Source: Ga0077555 sp964500805
Lineage (GTDB): Bacteria > Pseudomonadota > Alphaproteobacteria > Rhizobiales > Hyphomicrobiaceae
Direction: 5' to 3'
DNA: 64,000 nucleotides
Assembly (NCBI GenBank): GCA_964500805.1
Contig: CAZCQH010000004.1
Span: 106,329-170,328 of the forward strand
This document shows, one piece after another, positions 41,555-50,512 of the stretch. The first letter of the stretch is position 1. Each line of letters begins with the position of its first letter. The position numbers and the translations under genes were made by a program. The notes below the pieces were generated by a model. That model saw only the letters and a program-made list of their open reading frames with translations, searched no databases and was not told the DNA's origin.

Positions 41555-42253
41555 ATGTCGCGCATGCTCTCGCGCTACCGCACCATCGCCGACGTCCCGC
41601 AGAGGATACCGATATTTCCTCTGGCGGGGTGTATTGTCCTGCCGCGAGCTACGCTGCCACTCAATATCTTCGAGCCGCGCTATCTGCAGATGATCGATGA
41701 CGTGCTGAAGGGAGATCGCGTGATCGGCATCATCCAGCCGACGGGCGATGGCGGCGTCACGGGTTCGCCCCTCTCGCGGACGGCGGCCCTGGCACGTGTC
41801 GGATGTACGGCGCGGCTGACCAACTTCCAGGAGCTCGAGGACGGCAGGCTTCTGATCGTTCTCACAGGGGTTGTTCGTTTCAACTTCGCAAGCGAGGTCG
41901 ACAGCCAGACGCCCTATCGCGTGTGCGATGTCGATTACGGTCCATTCGAGCGGGATCTCGTTCCGGGCGATGGCGAGGAGGCGATGGACCGCGAACGCCT
42001 GCTCGCCACCTTGAAAAAGTTCCTCAACGCGCGGCGCGCCAATGCCGATTGGAAAAGCATCGAGGAGACCAGCAGCGAGCAGCTCGTCAATTGGCTCTCG
42101 CTCGCAAGCCCGTTCGGTCCAAAGGAAAAGCAGGCACTGCTCGAGGCTCGTGACTTGGCCGAGCGCGCGAAAACCTTGATCGCCCTCACCGAGATGGACA
42201 TTGCCGGCCCCTCCGGCAGCACCGACGCAGGCGGAAATCCGAGACTTCAGTAG
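41555..42253 (+). CDS. Lon N-terminal (substrate-binding) domain protein
   Basis: 232 residues. Only the Lon N-terminal domain is present: RIPIFPLAGCIVLPRATLPL, NIFEPRYLQMIDDVL, IGIIQP, VGCTARLTNFQELEDGRLLI, then a helical C-terminal part. No AAA+ or protease domains, so it is a stand-alone LonN protein of the kind found next to ybbN in alphaproteobacteria. Its role is unproven; it may recognise misfolded clients. Start ATG 41555; ATG 41564 is also possible. Confidence 0.92.
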   Translation: MSRMLSRYRTIADVPQRIPIFPLAGCIVLPRATLPLNIFEPRYLQMIDDVLKGDRVIGIIQPTGDGGVTGSPLSRTAALARVGCTARLTNFQELEDGRLLIVLTGVVRFNFASEVDSQTPYRVCDVDYGPFERDLVPGDGEEAMDRERLLATLKKFLNARRANADWKSIEETSSEQLVNWLSLASPFGPKEKQALLEARDLAERAKTLIALTEMDIAGPSGSTDAGGNPRLQ

Positions 42254-42304
42254 CATGGAAGTGGCTGATAAGAGCGGCAAGCAATCCGATTGCCAGATGA
42301 GCGA

Positions 42305-42556
42305 ATGATGAGCACCGGCGACACGCCCGATCCCGTTCCAGGAAAGCCAGCTCCAGCCGCAGACGCCGAGCGCTGCGATCCACGGGTGCTTGAAATTCTC
42401 GTTTGTCCGGTGACCAAGGCGTCGCTCGATTATGATGCGGTGCGCCAGGAATTGATCAGCCGGACCGCGCGCCTCGCCTATCCGATCAGGAGGGGCGTAC
42501 CACACATGGTGCCGTCAGAGGCCCGTCACCTCGACGATCCGCCGAAGCCGGATTGA
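42305..42556 (+). CDS. Trm112-family (UPF0434) small protein
   Basis: 83 residues. The core DPRVLEILVCPVTKASLDYD, ELISRTARLAYPIRRGVPHM is the Trm112/UPF0434 family. The eukaryotic relative binds zinc and activates methyltransferases; here one Cys of the usual CPxC pair is replaced (CPVTK), as in most proteobacterial members. TTG 42290, ATG 42305 and ATG 42308 are possible starts. Last gene of the thioredoxin-TPR/LonN/Trm112 group. Confidence 0.9.
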   Translation: MMSTGDTPDPVPGKPAPAADAERCDPRVLEILVCPVTKASLDYDAVRQELISRTARLAYPIRRGVPHMVPSEARHLDDPPKPD

Positions 42557-42599
42557 GTTCAGGCGCCAAGCAGACGACGTCAGCGCGCGCCGCTCCGCA

Positions 42600-42905
42600 T
42601 CACCGATTGCGATCGGGAGCGCGCTCGCGGAGCGTCTCGAAGAAATCGAGGGCTTCCTCGCGCAGCGTCTCGCGACAGTCGCGCTTGCAGCCGATCCATG
42701 TGCCACCCGGGAGACGGACCTCGCGGTCGAACCGGCCGGAGCGCGTCGCGCCTGTGATGCAGCCCTTGCCGTAGCGGCTGCAGGCCGTGACGTGACCCTT
42801 GTCACCGCTCGGTCGGCGCTCTGCCAATGTCTCGGTGCTGGAGAGAGCGAGCGGCACAAGCGCCGCGGCGAGCAGCGACCTTGTCGTGCGGGTTGTGTCA
42901 GGCAT
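42600..42905 (-). CDS. Small exported Cys-rich hypothetical protein
   Basis: 101 residues from ATG 42905 (CGGAG upstream). Signal peptide SLLAAALVPLALSSTETLA, then a mature domain of about 75 residues with four cysteines (TACSRYGKGCITG, WIGCKRDCRETLRE), likely two disulphides in the periplasm, and an acidic helix (EEALDFFETLRER). It looks like a small exported protein of Hyphomicrobiales with unknown role. It is convergent with the Trm112 gene. Confidence 0.72.
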   Translation of the reverse strand: MPDTTRTTRSLLAAALVPLALSSTETLAERRPSGDKGHVTACSRYGKGCITGATRSGRFDREVRLPGGTWIGCKRDCRETLREEALDFFETLRERAPDRNR

Positions 42906-43035
42906 CGCTCGCTCCGTGATTAGCGACGGCCGTCGCCAGCGTGGCACCGTGAACGATGGCATGCAGTCTCGCACGTTCTACGGCTGCGTTCCACAGGTTC
43001 CGCAGCGCATATCGCCCGGGTCCGCGCCCTTCAGT

Positions 43036-44184
43036 TCACCGCAACGCGCCGCGGAGTACCGTGACAAAGCGGTCGACATCCTGCTCGTCGTTGTAGACGT
43101 GTGGGCTGATGCGAATGCGGCCGAGGCGCGGCGCGACGTAGATCTTCTGTGCTTCCAACCGCTGTATCAGCCCCTCCGGCATGCCGCCCTCGAAGCCGAG
43201 GCTCAGCACGTGCGGGGCCCTCAGATGCGTCGGCGACATTACGACCGGCGCGCCGCGCATGCCCTCGGCGATCAGTCCGGTCAACCGCGTCAACCGTTCG
43301 CGGATGGCCTGCGGCCCGAGGCTCAGCACATACTCGAGGCCGCCGAGCGCCATCTCCATGCCGATGAAATGATCGCGCTCGCCCATGTCGTAGCGGCGCG
43401 CATCGGGAAGGTAGCGCGTGTCCTCGAAGTAGGTCGTCTGCTCGGCTTTCACCGAGCGGCGCCCATAGGAAGTCTGCTCCAGCGGCACGCCATCTTGGTG
43501 CCGCTTCGCCACGTAGAGAAACGCGCGGCCGTAGGGACCGAGCAGCCACTTGTAGGTTGGGAACAGCAGGAAGTCGGGATCGAGCTTCTTCACGTCGATC
43601 GGCAGCACGCCGGCGTGATGCGTCGCATCGACCAGCAGCATCGCGCCTTTCGTCTTCAACACCGGCGCCAGCCGGTCGACATCGATGATGCCGCCGTCCG
43701 ACCAGTGCACCGACGAGATCGAGGCCATCGCCAGCGGCGCCGCACCGGGTCGCTCGATTGCCGCCATCACGGCCGAGGTCCAGTCACCGTCCTTCGGCCG
43801 CTTGACCGTTTCGAGCGTGAAGAACTGCTTGTCGGCCTGGTCCATCCACTCGAGCACGGGCGAGGAATGGTCGTTCTGGATCACCAGCACGCGCGAGCCT
43901 GCGGGGATCTTCACGATCTTCGCGGCGCTGGCGACGCCATAGGCGATCGACGGCGTCAGCGCCACATCGCCAGGGTCGGCATTGATCAGCTTTGCGGCGG
44001 CCGCCCGCGTGCGTTCATGCATGTCGTTGGCGAAGGTGGCCGGGAGTTTCCATGGCTGCCCTTTCCGCGCAACCGCCGCGCGCGCGGTCTCCTGCACCTT
44101 CGACGGCAGTGGACTCCACGAGGCCGCGTTCAGATAGCAGACGTCGCGCGGCATATCGAAGTCGGCGCGCCGGGATTGCAGCAT
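43036..44184 (-). CDS. Class V aminotransferase-fold PLP enzyme
   Basis: 382 residues. PLP fold type I, class V: ALTPSIAYGVASAAKIV (phosphate pocket), SSVHWSDGGIIDV, LLVDATHHAGVLPID (Asp contacting the PLP nitrogen) and the Schiff-base Lys in LLFPTYKWLLGPYG. This pattern matches isopenicillin-N-epimerase-like / cysteine desulfurase-like proteins; the reaction cannot be fixed. It is divergent from the ThDP decarboxylase gene (147 bp gap). Confidence 0.88.
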   Translation of the reverse strand: MLQSRRADFDMPRDVCYLNAASWSPLPSKVQETARAAVARKGQPWKLPATFANDMHERTRAAAAKLINADPGDVALTPSIAYGVASAAKIVKIPAGSRVLVIQNDHSSPVLEWMDQADKQFFTLETVKRPKDGDWTSAVMAAIERPGAAPLAMASISSVHWSDGGIIDVDRLAPVLKTKGAMLLVDATHHAGVLPIDVKKLDPDFLLFPTYKWLLGPYGRAFLYVAKRHQDGVPLEQTSYGRRSVKAEQTTYFEDTRYLPDARRYDMGERDHFIGMEMALGGLEYVLSLGPQAIRERLTRLTGLIAEGMRGAPVVMSPTHLRAPHVLSLGFEGGMPEGLIQRLEAQKIYVAPRLGRIRISPHVYNDEQDVDRFVTVLRGALR

Positions 44185-44331
44185 GGGTCTTCTCCACTTA
44201 TTGGCTTGCGCGTCTTACGTGGCCGTTGCCGCGAACCTGGCGCGCTCGATCAGCGCTTGACGCGGCGTCCCCCAGAGTGTCGCATCTCTCTCAGCCGAAG
44301 CCCAGCAACTTTAATTTATCCAGGAGTTAAC

Positions 44332-45993
44332 ATGCGCGGCCGTCAGGTGTTCATGGAGAGTCTCGTCGCCCACGGCGTCGAGCGGATCTTCGGCAATCCC
44401 GGGACGACCGAGAGCCCGCTGCTGGATGCGCTTTCGGCCTATCCCTCGCTCAAGTACGTGACGGTGCTGCAGGAGTCGGTTGCGCTCGCCGCGGCGAGCT
44501 ACTACGCGCAGGCCTCCGGCAAAACCGGCGTGGTGAGCCTGCACGTGGCGCCGGGGCTCGGCAATGCGCTCGGCATGCTGTTCTGCGCGATGCGCGCCAA
44601 CTCGCCGCTGGTGGTGACTGCCGGCCAGCAGGACACGCGCATGCGCCTGAGTGATCCGGTGCTTGGCCATGATCTCGCTGCGATGGCGGCGCCGCTGACC
44701 AAGTGGAGCGTGCAGGTCGAGCGTGCCGACGAGATGGGCCCCATTCTCAGGCGCGCGTTCAAGGTGGCGAACGACGGTCCGCCGGGTCCGGTGTTCGTCG
44801 GGCTTCCCATCGATGTCATGGAACAGGAGACATCGATCGGAGCATCGACGGCCGGTCCGATTGCGAAGCAGTCCGCGGCGTCGCGGCAGGCCCTCGCAGA
44901 CATCGCAGCGTTGCTCGCTGCCGCTCAAGCTCCGGCGATCGTCATCGGCGATGACGTCGCGCGATCCGGTGCAACCTCCGCACTCGTGATACTCGCCGAG
45001 ACACTCGGCGCAAACGTGTGGTTCGAAAGCCTGCTACGCGTGCAGAACACGTTCCCGACTGCGCATCCCAATTGCCGGCTGTTCCTCGGCACGGACACGC
45101 TCTCGACCCGCAAGCTGCTTGGCACGGCGGATTGCGTGCTGCTGCTCGGCGGGCCGTTCTTCGAGGATGTCTGGCACACGCCCGGCAGCCCGTTCCCGGC
45201 CGGTGCGAAGATTGCACAGATCGAGGAGAGCCCGTCGCGGCTCGCTTACAATTTCGCGCTCGATGCCGGTGCGATCGGCGACCTGAAGGATGCCGTCGAG
45301 CATCTCACCACGTTGCTCGCGACCGACTCTGGCGTCAAAGCCGCCGCACCCAAGCGTAACGCCGAAATGAAGGCCCTGAAGGAGCGCGAGATTGCCGGCC
45401 AGAAGCAGCGCGCCGAGAAGGCCTGGACCCGTACGCCCGCGTCAATGCCGCGCGTCATGGCCGAGATCCGGGATGCGTTACCGAAGAACGCGATCGTGAT
45501 CGACGAATCGATCACCGCCTCCATCGACCTCGCGCGCACGATCGATTTCGCGGCGCCGGGCGACTTTTTCGGCGCCAAGGGTGGCGGCATCGGCCAGGGC
45601 CTCTCCGGCGCGCTCGGCGTGCAGGCGGCGAAGCCCGACCGGCCGGTGCTCTGCATCTCGGGCGACGGCTCGGCGATGTACTCGATCCAGGCGCTCTGGA
45701 CCGCGGCGCATTGCCAGTTGCCGGTCGTGTTCGTGATCCTCGCCAATCGCGAGTACCGCGTGCTGAAGCATAACATCGACGTCTACCGGCAGCGCTTCGG
45801 CATCACCTCGCAGGAGCCCTACGCGCACATGGATCTCGGCGGCCCGACGCTCGGCTTCGTCGAGATGGCCGCCGGCATGGGCGTCGCCGGCACGCGCTGC
45901 GAGACACCGGACAAGATCGCGCCGGCGATCCGCGCCGCCTTCGCCTCGGGCAAGCCGCACATCGTCGAGGTCGCAATCGAAGCGAAGCGGTAA
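44332..45993 (+). CDS. ThDP-dependent enzyme (benzoylformate decarboxylase/acetolactate synthase-like)
   Basis: 553 residues from ATG 44332 (CAGGAG upstream). N-terminal Pyr domain with catalytic Glu in VLQESVALAAASYYAQASGK and GNPGTTESPLLDAL; central domain with VIGDDVARSG and LLLGGPFFEDVW; C-terminal PP domain with the ThDP-Mg motif ISGDGSAMYSIQALWTAAHC to ILANREYRVLK. It resembles benzoylformate decarboxylase-type 2-oxo-acid decarboxylases more than acetolactate synthase (GNPGTTE, NREY). Cytosolic; substrate a 2-oxo acid, not identified. The same frame is open far upstream, to 42799, but only as the antisense shadow of the aminotransferase. Confidence 0.9.
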   Translation: MRGRQVFMESLVAHGVERIFGNPGTTESPLLDALSAYPSLKYVTVLQESVALAAASYYAQASGKTGVVSLHVAPGLGNALGMLFCAMRANSPLVVTAGQQDTRMRLSDPVLGHDLAAMAAPLTKWSVQVERADEMGPILRRAFKVANDGPPGPVFVGLPIDVMEQETSIGASTAGPIAKQSAASRQALADIAALLAAAQAPAIVIGDDVARSGATSALVILAETLGANVWFESLLRVQNTFPTAHPNCRLFLGTDTLSTRKLLGTADCVLLLGGPFFEDVWHTPGSPFPAGAKIAQIEESPSRLAYNFALDAGAIGDLKDAVEHLTTLLATDSGVKAAAPKRNAEMKALKEREIAGQKQRAEKAWTRTPASMPRVMAEIRDALPKNAIVIDESITASIDLARTIDFAAPGDFFGAKGGGIGQGLSGALGVQAAKPDRPVLCISGDGSAMYSIQALWTAAHCQLPVVFVILANREYRVLKHNIDVYRQRFGITSQEPYAHMDLGGPTLGFVEMAAGMGVAGTRCETPDKIAPAIRAAFASGKPHIVEVAIEAKR

Positions 45994-46021
45994 ACCCACC
46001 GTTGAGGCGCGAGCGCAAGCG

Positions 46022-46906
46022 TCACGCGCCAGCCTTTGCCCGCGCTTTCAACTGGGCCAGTCCGACTTGGGGGTCATAGCCCAGGCGCTCGCGCGCCTTG
46101 GTGATATCGCTGATCGACGCATTTGGCAGCCGTTGATAGAGCTCGGGCCGGCGCACCTCCGGCAGCGTGCCCCACCGCTCGCGCGCCATGTCGAGCGTTG
46201 GCCGCGTATTCATGCCCTCTGCCGCTGCGATGACGAAAGCGTCGAACCCCCGATAGTCCTTCGCGTAGAGCGCGAGGTCGAACGCTTGCGCCACGTCCTC
46301 TGGCGCGACCCATGACCAGTAGTGATAGTTCTGTACATCGGTGCCGCGCATCTCGATCTCGGGATAGCCGCGCGGGAAGACGACGTGCACCGGTCGAATT
46401 GCCATCACCTCCATTTTCCTGCGGGCTGCTGTGCTCTCGCAAATGGTCTCGGTCAGCTTTTTCGACAGCGAGTAGAACTCGGTCGGGCGCGTTGGATGTG
46501 TCTCGTCCACGGGCAGGAATTGCGGCGGGAAATCGGGCGGATTGTAGGACAGTCCAAATACCGAATCGCTCGAGGCCACCACGATGCGCTTCACGCCCGC
46601 CTCCTCGGCGGCAGAGAGCACCGTCCACGCGCCCTGCACGTTGTTGTTGAAGGTCTCTGCGGGCGGGCGCTCGCGTGGATTGGGAATCGCCGCCAGGTGG
46701 ATCACCGCGTCCTGGCCGCGGAACGCGTTCACCATGGCCGCGTAGTCCGTGATCGAGCCATTGATGAACCGCGCGCGGGCCGCATCGCTGTCATGCGGCG
46801 GTTTCAGGTCGACGTTGGTCAACGCCGCCTTGCCGCTGAGCCGTCGCACCACGTGCGCGCCCAGAAGACCCGATCCCCCGGTGATCGCTACTCTATCATA
46901 GCTCAT
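46022..46906 (-). CDS. NAD(P)-dependent sugar epimerase/dehydratase (extended SDR)
   Basis: 294 residues from ATG 46906. Rossmann motif ITGGSGLLGAHVVRRL, DAVIHLAAIPNP, IVVASSDSVFG (catalytic Ser region) and YxxxK as EFYSLSKKL. C-terminal ISDITKARERLGYDPQVGL is typical of extended SDRs such as UDP-glucose 4-epimerase relatives and uronate dehydrogenases. The substrate is unknown. It is convergent with the decarboxylase gene, 28 bp apart. The frame is open to 47305 but overlaps the flavoprotein gene. Confidence 0.88.
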   Translation of the reverse strand: MSYDRVAITGGSGLLGAHVVRRLSGKAALTNVDLKPPHDSDAARARFINGSITDYAAMVNAFRGQDAVIHLAAIPNPRERPPAETFNNNVQGAWTVLSAAEEAGVKRIVVASSDSVFGLSYNPPDFPPQFLPVDETHPTRPTEFYSLSKKLTETICESTAARRKMEVMAIRPVHVVFPRGYPEIEMRGTDVQNYHYWSWVAPEDVAQAFDLALYAKDYRGFDAFVIAAAEGMNTRPTLDMARERWGTLPEVRRPELYQRLPNASISDITKARERLGYDPQVGLAQLKARAKAGA

Positions 46907-47054
46907 TGTTCTTCTCGCATTCTGAGAACTGCAGCCGATTACGCTGCGACCTGATCGACGTGCGCAATGGCTTGCGGCCAATCGCGTGCCAGCGCATCCT
47001 GAACTGACCGATTGGAGGCCCGACGACACCACGCCGGGGCCCTGGAGGCAACCG

Positions 47055-48248
47055 ATGCAAAAGCACGCAGGCGACGAGCAAGGTCCGAACGATCTGACTG
47101 CCCGCGCGCGGCAAGTTCTCGACCTGCTCAGGGCCGAGGCGCCGCAGATCGAGGTCGATCGCCAGGTCACCGCCAAGGCGATGGCCGCGCTGCACGAGCA
47201 GCGGCTCTTTCGCGCCCTGCTGCCGCGCTCGCTCGGCGGCGACGAGGCCTCGCCCCTCGAATTCTGCAAAATGATCGAGACCATCGCCACCGCCGATGCC
47301 AGCACGGGTTGGTGTCTGAGCCAGGGCGGCGGCTGCGCGATGGGTGCGGCCTTCCTGAAGCCCGAGGCTCAGAGGAAATTTTTCGGCGCACCGAACGCCG
47401 TGCTCGCCTGGGGCGCCGGCATTCAGGGCAAGGCGATCAAGGCGCCCGGCGGCTATCGCGTCACTGGCAAGTGGACCTTCGCCTCCGGCAGCCGCCACGC
47501 GACCTTGCTCGGCGGCCACAGTTACGTGTTCGACGCCGACAGCAAGCCGGTGATGCGCCCCGGCGGCAAGAAGCAGCTCGACCGCACCGCGCTCTTCTGG
47601 CGCCATCAAGCGACCGTGCACGACGTCTGGCATGTCGTGGGGCTGAAGGGTACGGGCAGCGACACGTTCGAGGTGAACGACCTCTTCGTTCCCGAGGACG
47701 ACACCATCGACCGCGAGAACCCGGCCGAGCTCACCGAGCCGGCCCCGCTCTTCAAGTTCTCCGCAACTGTCGTCTACGGCGCTGGGTTCTCCGGCCTGAT
47801 GCTCGGCATCGCGCGCGGCATGATCGATGATCTGCGCGAGCTCGCCATGACCAAGACGCCGCGCGCCGCACCCTCGTCACTGCGCGAGAGCCCCGTGTTT
47901 CAAACGCAGATCGCCATCCTCGAAGGCCGGCTTCGAGCCATGCAGGCCTATGTTCACAAGACCTGCGAGGACATCTACGAAGAGGTCGCGCGTACCGGCG
48001 ACATGTCGCTCGAGCAGCGCGTCAACATGAAGCTCGCGACCACGCTTGCCATCAACGAGGGCGTCGCCATCGCGACCGAGGCCTACCGCCTCGCCGGCCA
48101 ATCGGCGATCCACGAAGGGGCCACGTTCCAGCGCCGCATGCGCGATGCGCTGACAGCATCGCAGCAGACCCAGGCGCGCGGCACCAACTATCTCACCATC
48201 GGTCGCGTCCTGATGGGCCTCGAGGCGGACAACAATATGTTTCTCTGA
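47055..48248 (+). CDS. Acyl-CoA dehydrogenase-fold flavoprotein
   Basis: 397 residues from ATG 47055, with GGAGG upstream. ALLPRSLGGDEASPLEFCKM, TADASTGWCLSQGG, YRVTGKWTFASGSRHATLLG and VHDVWHVVGLKGTGSDTFEV are those of the acyl-CoA dehydrogenase superfamily. The absence of a clear catalytic Glu motif and the form of the N-terminus resemble the flavin-dependent monooxygenase/dibenzothiophene-type (DszC/HsaA) branch, which use reduced FMN to oxidise aromatic or other compounds. Dehydrogenase activity cannot be excluded. Confidence 0.87.
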   Translation: MQKHAGDEQGPNDLTARARQVLDLLRAEAPQIEVDRQVTAKAMAALHEQRLFRALLPRSLGGDEASPLEFCKMIETIATADASTGWCLSQGGGCAMGAAFLKPEAQRKFFGAPNAVLAWGAGIQGKAIKAPGGYRVTGKWTFASGSRHATLLGGHSYVFDADSKPVMRPGGKKQLDRTALFWRHQATVHDVWHVVGLKGTGSDTFEVNDLFVPEDDTIDRENPAELTEPAPLFKFSATVVYGAGFSGLMLGIARGMIDDLRELAMTKTPRAAPSSLRESPVFQTQIAILEGRLRAMQAYVHKTCEDIYEEVARTGDMSLEQRVNMKLATTLAINEGVAIATEAYRLAGQSAIHEGATFQRRMRDALTASQQTQARGTNYLTIGRVLMGLEADNNMFL

Positions 48249-48434
48249 GGTGCGCAGTCCTGCGCTTCGGACTGCCGCCGCACGACTCATTGAGAGCAGC
48301 ACAGTTTTTCGTTGCGCAGCTGAGCGCGGCATGCTTGGACCGCAGTGTCGCAGTCCGTAACGGCGAGCTTGCTCAGTGCTGTGCTCCGCTTGGGGCACTC
48401 GGCCGGCATCGTCGAGGCGCATCCAGGAGGGCCA

Positions 48435-48575
48435 ATGGCCAAGAAGGCAACGAAATCCAAGGACAAAGCAGCGAAACCCACGAAGGCAACGCCGCGCAAG
48501 GCCAAGAAAGCCGTCGACAGGCCGCCACCCTCTTATGTCACCTCCGTCATTCGCAAGCCGTTCCGTCCCGATTGA
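48435..48575 (+). CDS. Very small Lys/Ala/Pro-rich protein
   Basis: 46 residues. The ATG 48435 has an ideal ribosome site (CAGGAGG, seven bases before). The sequence starts MAKKATKSKDKAAKPTKATP, is strongly basic and resembles the tails of histone H1-like (KAK-repeat) proteins, then ends PPPSYVTSVIRKPFRPD. It could bind nucleic acid or be part of a membrane-peripheral complex. The frame extends upstream to 48345 without a good start. The ribosome site and amino acid bias make it a likely gene. Confidence 0.62.
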   Translation: MAKKATKSKDKAAKPTKATPRKAKKAVDRPPPSYVTSVIRKPFRPD

Positions 48576-48680
48576 ACGGCAGCCTGCAACGGCAGTGCTC
48601 AACTGCAACTTTTGACTTGCTCCGGCACGGAAACGGGCCGAACCTTTGCGAATGGCGCAGTCATCGCGAGGGGACACCCC

Positions 48681-50441
48681 ATGCCCAAGAATCCAGGCAC
48701 AGTCAGCGACGTCATCGGACTCAAGGGCATCGGCGGGCACGGCAATGTGCTCACGGGCATGCGGCACATGGCATCGTCGTGCCACTTCGCCGCCTCGCAC
48801 GCGGCTTTCATGATCCTCGAAGCAGGCGGCAATGCGATCGATGCGGGCGTCGCGGCGGGGCTCACGCTCGGCGTGGTGCAGTCGGACCTCGTCAACGTGG
48901 CCGGTGTCTGCCCGATCATGATCCGCATGGCGAAGACCGGTGAGGTGGTGACGATCGACGGCCTGGGCGTGTGGCCGATGAAGGCCTCGAGCGAGTACTT
49001 CCGCAAGAACCACGGCGGCAAGATCACCGAAGGCTTGATGCGCGCCGTCGTGCCAGGCTCGCCCTCGGGCTGGATCGTGGCGCTCGAGAAATACGGCACC
49101 ATGAGCTTGGGCGAGGTGGCGGCGTCCGCGATCCGTATCGCGCGCGACGGTTTCCCCGCCGATCCGCGCTTCGTCGAGACCATCGAAACGGCACTGCCCA
49201 AGTATCAGCGCTTCCCGGGTAATGCGGCGGTGTTCCTCCCCGGCGGCAAGCCGCCCCGCGTCGGCGACATCTTCAAGCAGACCGATCTCGCCCGCTCCAT
49301 GCAGTACATGGTCGACCAGGAGAAGGCTGCGTCGAAGAAAGGCCGCGTCGCCGGGCTGCAGGCCGCACACGACGCCTTCTATCAGGGCGATATCGCCAAG
49401 GCGATCACCGACTACCACGCCCAGAAGGGCGGCTGGCTCACCATGCAGGACATGGGCGCCTTCCGCGCCCGCTTCGAGCCGCCGGTGAAGGTGCATTACA
49501 AGAACATGGATGTATTGACCTGCGGGCCGTGGTGCCAGGGACCGGCGCTCGGGATGATCCTGAAGATCCTCGCCAACGACGACGTGAAATCGCTGGGCCA
49601 CAACACGCCAGCCTACATCCACCTGATCACCGAGGCGGTGAAGCTCGCCTTCGCCGATCGCGAGGCCTACTTCGGCGACCCGCGCTTCATCGATGTGCCC
49701 CTCGACACGCTGCTGTCGGACACGTTCGCCGCCGCTCGCCGCAAGATGATCGATCCGAAGCGCTCGTACCCAGAGATGCCGCCTGCCGGCAGGATCGAGG
49801 GCTATCCGCGCCTGAAGCCCAACGTGCCGAAGGCCAGCATTCCGCCCATGTCGCCGGATACGGCCTACTGCGCGGTGATCGACAAGGAAGGAAACACGTT
49901 CTCGGCGACGCCGAGCGATAGCTCCTACGACATGGAGCTGATCCCGGGCACTGGCTTCGTCGCCTCGGGGCGCGGCTCGCAGTCATGGACGGTGCCGGGA
50001 CACCCATCGGAGCTCGCGCCGTTCAAGCGGCCGCGGCTGACGCCCAATCCGGCTATTGCTATTCTCAACGACGGTCAGGCCGTGATGCCCTTCGGCACGC
50101 CCGGCGGCGACGTGCAGACGCAGGCGATGCTGCAGGTGCTCTTGAACGTCGCGACATTTGGCATGGATCTGAAGTCCGCCATCGAGGCGCCGCGCTTCTC
50201 AAGCTATTCGTACCCATCGAGCTTCGAGCCGCACGAGTACTATCCGAACCGCCTCGCCATCGAGACGCGCGTACCGCAGGAGACAATCGATGGCTTGAAG
50301 GCGCTCGGCCACGACGTGCTCGAGTGGCCCGAGTGGACGCGCCTGGCGGGCTCGGTCTGCTCCGTCATCCACGACGTGATGCACGGTGTCTATACCGGCG
50401 CCGGCGACCCGCGCCGCGCCTCCTATGCGGTCGGCTGGTGA
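48681..50441 (+). CDS. Gamma-glutamyltransferase-like Ntn hydrolase
   Basis: 586 residues from ATG 48681. Large-subunit part: HMASSCHFAASHAAFMILE, GGNAIDAGVAAGLTLGVVQ, MRAVVPGSPSGWIVALEKYG. The autoprocessing nucleophile Thr is in SPDTAYCAVIDKEGNTFSAT, followed by PRLTPNPAIAILNDGQAVMP and GTPGGDVQTQAMLQ. There is no signal peptide, unlike classical periplasmic GGT, so this is a cytosolic YwrD-like branch; the residue after the Thr is Ala where most family members have Thr. It likely hydrolyses gamma-glutamyl amides or a similar amide. Confidence 0.88.
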   Translation: MPKNPGTVSDVIGLKGIGGHGNVLTGMRHMASSCHFAASHAAFMILEAGGNAIDAGVAAGLTLGVVQSDLVNVAGVCPIMIRMAKTGEVVTIDGLGVWPMKASSEYFRKNHGGKITEGLMRAVVPGSPSGWIVALEKYGTMSLGEVAASAIRIARDGFPADPRFVETIETALPKYQRFPGNAAVFLPGGKPPRVGDIFKQTDLARSMQYMVDQEKAASKKGRVAGLQAAHDAFYQGDIAKAITDYHAQKGGWLTMQDMGAFRARFEPPVKVHYKNMDVLTCGPWCQGPALGMILKILANDDVKSLGHNTPAYIHLITEAVKLAFADREAYFGDPRFIDVPLDTLLSDTFAAARRKMIDPKRSYPEMPPAGRIEGYPRLKPNVPKASIPPMSPDTAYCAVIDKEGNTFSATPSDSSYDMELIPGTGFVASGRGSQSWTVPGHPSELAPFKRPRLTPNPAIAILNDGQAVMPFGTPGGDVQTQAMLQVLLNVATFGMDLKSAIEAPRFSSYSYPSSFEPHEYYPNRLAIETRVPQETIDGLKALGHDVLEWPEWTRLAGSVCSVIHDVMHGVYTGAGDPRRASYAVGW

Positions 50442-50512
50442 GGCAAGGGCGAGACGCTGAACTGCTACCGGAGCCGGCTGAGCATTTGCCCAGTCGAGCG
50501 TGTTGAGCCGGC

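Noticed and set aside
42799..44331. Long plus-strand open frame (over 500 codons) upstream of the ThDP decarboxylase start, in the same frame
   Set aside because: It is antisense to the aminotransferase and the small exported protein gene, is rich in Arg/His/Gln as expected for a GC-rich shadow, and has no motif. The true start at 44332 has a ribosome site and the family N-terminus.
47877..49622. 581-codon minus-strand open frame opposite the flavoprotein and gamma-glutamyltransferase-like genes
   Set aside because: Spans two real genes on the other strand and the gap between them; no motif or ribosome site.
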